Source of the DNA: Lactiplantibacillus herbarum
Lineage (GTDB): Bacteria > Bacillota > Bacilli > Lactobacillales > Lactobacillaceae
Length of the DNA stretch: 64,000 nucleotides
Assembly: GCF_001039045.1 (NCBI RefSeq)
Contig: NZ_LFEE01000001.1
Span: 165,389 to 229,388 of the forward strand
Reading direction: 5' to 3'
Position 1 is the stretch's first letter; each line of letters begins with the position of its first letter. A program made the position numbers and the translations under genes. The notes beneath the pieces were generated by a model. It saw nothing but the letters and a program-made list of their open reading frames with translations, did no database searches and was not told the origin of the DNA. Of the stretch, positions 61,051-64,000 are shown piece after piece.

Positions 61051-62577
61051 ATGCCGGCAATGACGACTTTAATTACACCCGCCGAAAATCGCTTTTTTCT
61101 ATTGAGTGAACGGGCGCGACGTAAATCGACGTTACAACAGATCAGTCCCTTATTACGGGAACACGTTACGGTGAAAGCTGACAGTGAATTTTTGAAGCCA
61201 ACCGTCCGTAATTTAATTCTGAAAGAGCACTCACAGTGGTTAACGACTTGCAGCCATGAGTGGCAATTGTTAGCCAGTCTGCCGTACGTTGTGAATCCTA
61301 ATGAAGAACGGCAGCACTGGCAACATTGCGAGTTGTGTCATAAGCCGGTTCGTTATGAATATCACGTCCAAAACAAGCATAACCATCGTGAACTAGTTGT
61401 AGGGTCGGAATGCGTTAAGAAATTTATGAACGCAGAAACACGCTACCTAATGGTGATTACGACTGAAGATAACTTCTACGCGGTTGCCCAGTACCAGACG
61501 TTAACAGCGGCTGTGCCAGTAGTGCCGACGATTATGTTTGATCAGCCATGGCTGCCGCAGTTGCCGGTCGAGCAACAACCGCAAGCTCGTGAATTACGGC
61601 ATACAACGACGCAAACTGTGACGACTTATTTAAAACGACGAACAACGAAATTACCATTAACCCAGTTAAAACCAGCTGAACAGACTTATCGGCAGCTAGC
61701 TGCTAGTGAGCAAACGGCTATTCAAGCGACTAAACAAGCGGCTCAGCAGCAGATTGAAAAGACCAAGGAACAGCAACAGCAGCGCGCACAAGAAACGGCG
61801 GTTACTGCTGAACAAGAGTTGCGTCAGAGCCGAATTTACCGTCATTACTTAACTAAATTAGCGGGGATTATCGTGACGCGGCCAGATCGTCAGCAAGCTA
61901 AACAGCAGTTTGAAAAATTATCAGCACCGAAGACAGCGCGGCCACTGGTGAATTCGTATCAGTTTGGTCAAATGGTCACCGAGTACCGTCAAACTGGAAA
62001 AATCCAATTGCGCCGGTTAGCGATGATGGATCACCAATTTGTCGAAGATCTCAACCAAGTGACACAACAACTGGATCAACAACAAACAACGCGCTTCTAC
62101 GATGATGTCTTCAATAGTTGCTGGGGCTGGCATTATAAACAACTAGCGCAGCAGCGTGGTGATTGGCAACGGTTATTAGCGACGCGCTGGGGACAAGCAC
62201 TCTCGTTAGATTGGTTTGAACAATTGGCTGAACGGACAGATGTTGCAGCGGTAAATGAATGGTTAAGTAAGCATGCGGACGTAACGATGCAACGTGAGCT
62301 AGATCGGCGATTAACGAAGCAATTGGATTTCAAAACCATTGCTCGCGACCGGTTAAGCCGAGCTGATCTACAACAATTTTGTCAGCGTGAGCTGGTTGCA
62401 GATATTACGTTAGCTGATTTTGAACAGACCTTCATGGAACATTATCAGTTGGAGTCGAATCAACAGACGACGGCGCAAGAAACGTTAGCTTACTATTATG
62501 CCGCTAATCAGTATGCGGGTAATCACCAGCAGGCGTTACAGAATGTCCGTTGGTTGTTGCAAGAGGGCGACAAGTGA
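61051..62577 (+). CDS. Zinc-finger-like protein of unknown function, 508 aa
   Basis: The N-terminal part has CELCHKPVRYEYHVQNKHNH (near residue 94) followed by GSECVKKF, a C-x2-C...C treble-clef-like site seen in uncharacterised phage- and lactobacillus-encoded proteins. Residues about 215-270 form a Gln/Glu-rich coiled coil, and the C-terminal half is helical. ATG follows GAGAGGAG. The LexA box upstream predicts DNA-damage induction. Function unknown. Confidence 0.7.
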   Translation: MPAMTTLITPAENRFFLLSERARRKSTLQQISPLLREHVTVKADSEFLKPTVRNLILKEHSQWLTTCSHEWQLLASLPYVVNPNEERQHWQHCELCHKPVRYEYHVQNKHNHRELVVGSECVKKFMNAETRYLMVITTEDNFYAVAQYQTLTAAVPVVPTIMFDQPWLPQLPVEQQPQARELRHTTTQTVTTYLKRRTTKLPLTQLKPAEQTYRQLAASEQTAIQATKQAAQQQIEKTKEQQQQRAQETAVTAEQELRQSRIYRHYLTKLAGIIVTRPDRQQAKQQFEKLSAPKTARPLVNSYQFGQMVTEYRQTGKIQLRRLAMMDHQFVEDLNQVTQQLDQQQTTRFYDDVFNSCWGWHYKQLAQQRGDWQRLLATRWGQALSLDWFEQLAERTDVAAVNEWLSKHADVTMQRELDRRLTKQLDFKTIARDRLSRADLQQFCQRELVADITLADFEQTFMEHYQLESNQQTTAQETLAYYYAANQYAGNHQQALQNVRWLLQEGDK

Positions 62578-62582
62578 CAAGA

Positions 62583-62598
62583 TGTTTCACGTGAAACA
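62583..62598. other. parS: parS site (perfect)
   Basis: TGTTTCACGTGAAACA, 5 bp after the stop codon of the zinc-finger-like gene. Confidence 0.9.
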
Positions 62599-62616
62599 TT
62601 TTAACTAGCAAAGTAA

Positions 62617-62657
62617 AAACGCACCACAACTTTCGGATTAAAAGTTGTGGTGCGTTT
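62617..62657. terminator. Bidirectional terminator
   Basis: A 17-bp stem AAACGCACCACAACTTT/AAAGTTGTGGTGCGTTT between convergent genes. Confidence 0.85.
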
Positions 62658-62665
62658 GTTTTAGC

Positions 62666-63774
62666 CTAAATGTTGATTTTGCTGTGATAGCGAGCAGCTG
62701 CAAATTCGTACAGTGGCCGACTAAGAGGTGCAACCTCAACCGCTTCTTCAAAAGGTGCGGTCAGCATGGTGTCATCGGCGTTGTGAGCCAGCTTAACGGC
62801 CCAAGTTGGGTCGAAAATCAGTTGCTGACCAACGGCAACTAGTTCAGAATCCTGTAGAATGTTTTCAACATCAGTACGAGTTCGAACACCACCGACAGTA
62901 ACTAATGGAAGCTTGTCTTGAAGGGCTTCGTGGACGTAATTCATGATTGATTTAACTTGGAAGTCAGGGTCACGAGCCACGCGATTGTAGTCTGTTAATA
63001 GACGTGAACGTAATCTAAGCGACTTTCACGTAATTGCGTTAAGAGCCACATGGTGTCGCTGAAACGAATTCCTGGGGTTTCAAATTCTTCTGGTGAGAAA
63101 CGATAACCAACCACAAAGGGGCGATCCGCGTACTGATCGACTGCTTTAAAGACGGCCGTGAGTAATTCATCAATGAAGCGATAACGCTCTTGGGGCGTCT
63201 CACCGCCGTATTGATCAGTTCGGCGGTTGCTGTGTGGTGAGAAAAATTGTTGGATCAGGTAAGTATTGGCACCGTGAAGCTCAATCCCATCAAAACCAGC
63301 CTGGATTGCCCGGCGAGTCGCATCACCAAAGGCCTGAATCGTTTGTTGGACTTCCTCAGTAGTCATCTCTCGGGGCATTTCTGCATCATCACGTAGAGCT
63401 GCGACAGCACTTGCTGAAACAATTTGGTGACCACCTAAAACGGAGCGCTGAGTCATTCGTCCTGCATGAACAATCTGGACAATTGCCTTGGCACCCTGAC
63501 TTTGAATCCCTTTAGCCAGTGCACTCAGTCCGGGTAACATCGTGTCATGAGCGATACTTAATTCGCCGTCCCAGCCTTTGCCAAGATCTTCTACGTTGGC
63601 GGCACCAGTGATCACAGCACCTAGACCAGCTGCGCGTTGAGTGTAGTAGCCGATCTCGTCGCGAGTGATACTACCATTGTAAAAGCTCTGTTTGGTGGTC
63701 ATTGGTGACATCATCAAGCGGTTGCGAAGGGTGACACCAGATTTGAATTGAAGTGGTTCGTTAAAATTAGTCAC
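62666..63774 (-). pseudogene. Old Yellow Enzyme-like NADH:flavin oxidoreductase, frameshifted
   Basis: The first part (GTG 63774 with AAAGGAAG upstream) reads as an OYE N-terminus: RNRLMMSPMTTKQS, then FDGIELHGANTYLIQQFFSP and SRLDYVHV. It then hits a TAA at about 62995. The second frame continues NRVARDPDFQVKSIMNYV to a normal C-terminus at 62666. Loss of one base in the codon after HV (about 63000-63003) explains both; restoring it gives LTDYNRVARDP. The intact length would be about 370 aa. Confidence 0.85.
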
Positions 63775-63925
63775 AGTTAAACTTCCTTTCAAGCTAAGAA
63801 TGCTTACTTTATGTAAGAGTCACTTTTAGTCTAGCGGTTCTTAACTGGGTTAGCAATTTTAAAGTCGCCCTTATCTATTCGTTATCAGCATAACGGGGTT
63901 CTGAATGTCGAATAATACAGGAGTC

Positions 63926-63961
63926 AAAAACGAGTTTGGGACAAAGCCCAAACTCGTTTTT
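63926..63961. terminator. Bidirectional terminator near the window end
   Basis: A 15-bp stem AAAAACGAGTTTGGG/CCCAAACTCGTTTTT. Seen from the minus strand it follows element D by 19 nt. Confidence 0.8.
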
Positions 63962-63980
63962 TCATCTTCGCATATTTACA

Positions 63981-64000
63981 GTCGAAACGTGCGACAAAAG
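63981..64000 (-). ncRNA. Structured RNA element, copy D (cut by window end)
   Basis: GTCGAAACGTGCG at 63981-63993 is identical to the 3' edge of copy C in reverse (CGCACGTTTCGAC). As in the other copies, a terminator follows. Only the last 20 nt are in the window. Confidence 0.55.

Noticed and set aside
1..64000. CRISPR array, tRNA, rRNA, prophage or insertion sequence
   Set aside because: No regular repeat-spacer pattern, clover-leaf, transposase, integrase or phage structural gene was seen.

Overview
The window is chromosomal DNA of a lactic acid bacterium, almost certainly Lactiplantibacillus plantarum or a very close relative. The lar lactate-racemase locus carries the L. plantarum residue numbering exactly (LarA R75, H108, H174, K184, H200; LarE C176). 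The four enzymes of the L. plantarum fatty-acid saturation pathway have the published lengths (564, 286, 281 and 217 aa). Base composition and Shine-Dalgarno sequences are typical of the group. No rRNA, tRNA, CRISPR array, insertion sequence or prophage is visible. Five perfect and two degenerate copies of the ParB-binding site parS (TGTTTCACGTGAAACA), all between genes, place the window in the origin-proximal part of the chromosome.

Layout. 0.2-4.3 kb: FusB-like protein, DUF2785 protein, flavodoxin, small membrane protein, acetyltransferase, phosphoesterase. 4.6-8.7 kb: three-gene fatty-acid cluster (hydroxy-fatty-acid dehydrogenase, enone isomerase, enone reductase) followed by a PucR-type regulator. 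9-26.4 kb: mixed metabolism, with pgmB under predicted LacI-type and CcpA control, a ThrE-like exporter, an HpaB-like monooxygenase, a TetM-like GTPase, a GNAT pseudogene, a quinone oxidoreductase/DJ-1 pair facing an ArsR regulator, pepI, yaaA, and an orphan peptide-binding protein behind a T-box leader. 26.5-35.1 kb: the divergent lar locus, larR-larMN-larQ-larO leftward (regulator and nickel ECF transporter) and larA-larB-larC1-larC2-larD-larE rightward (racemase, nickel-pincer cofactor synthesis, lactate channel). LarC1 and LarC2 are joined through a visible -1 frameshift heptamer. 36.4-38.9 kb: TPP riboswitch and thiM-thiD-thiE salvage operon. 39-54.9 kb: Nudix protein, amino-acid permease, P-type ATPase, nucleoside phosphorylase, FMN reductase facing a MarR regulator, Hsp20 with CIRCE and CtsR-like boxes, two MFS transporters, two aldo-keto reductases, nucleoside deoxyribosyltransferase. 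55.5-60.8 kb: oleate hydratase (first step of the fatty-acid pathway), mntH-usp facing an MntR-type regulator, CadD-like transporter. 61-64 kb: a large zinc-finger-like protein with a near-consensus LexA box, and an Old Yellow Enzyme gene broken by one frameshift.

The most interesting unexplained signal is a family of structured elements of about 120 nt. Three complete copies (35133-35250 +, 54937-55056 +, 55151-55272 -) and the edge of a fourth (63981-64000 -) have different sequences but the same nested helices, with compensatory changes. All end in a conserved CGTTTCG-type tail and are followed after about 20-35 nt by an intrinsic terminator. They look like a repeated non-coding RNA or 3' UTR family.
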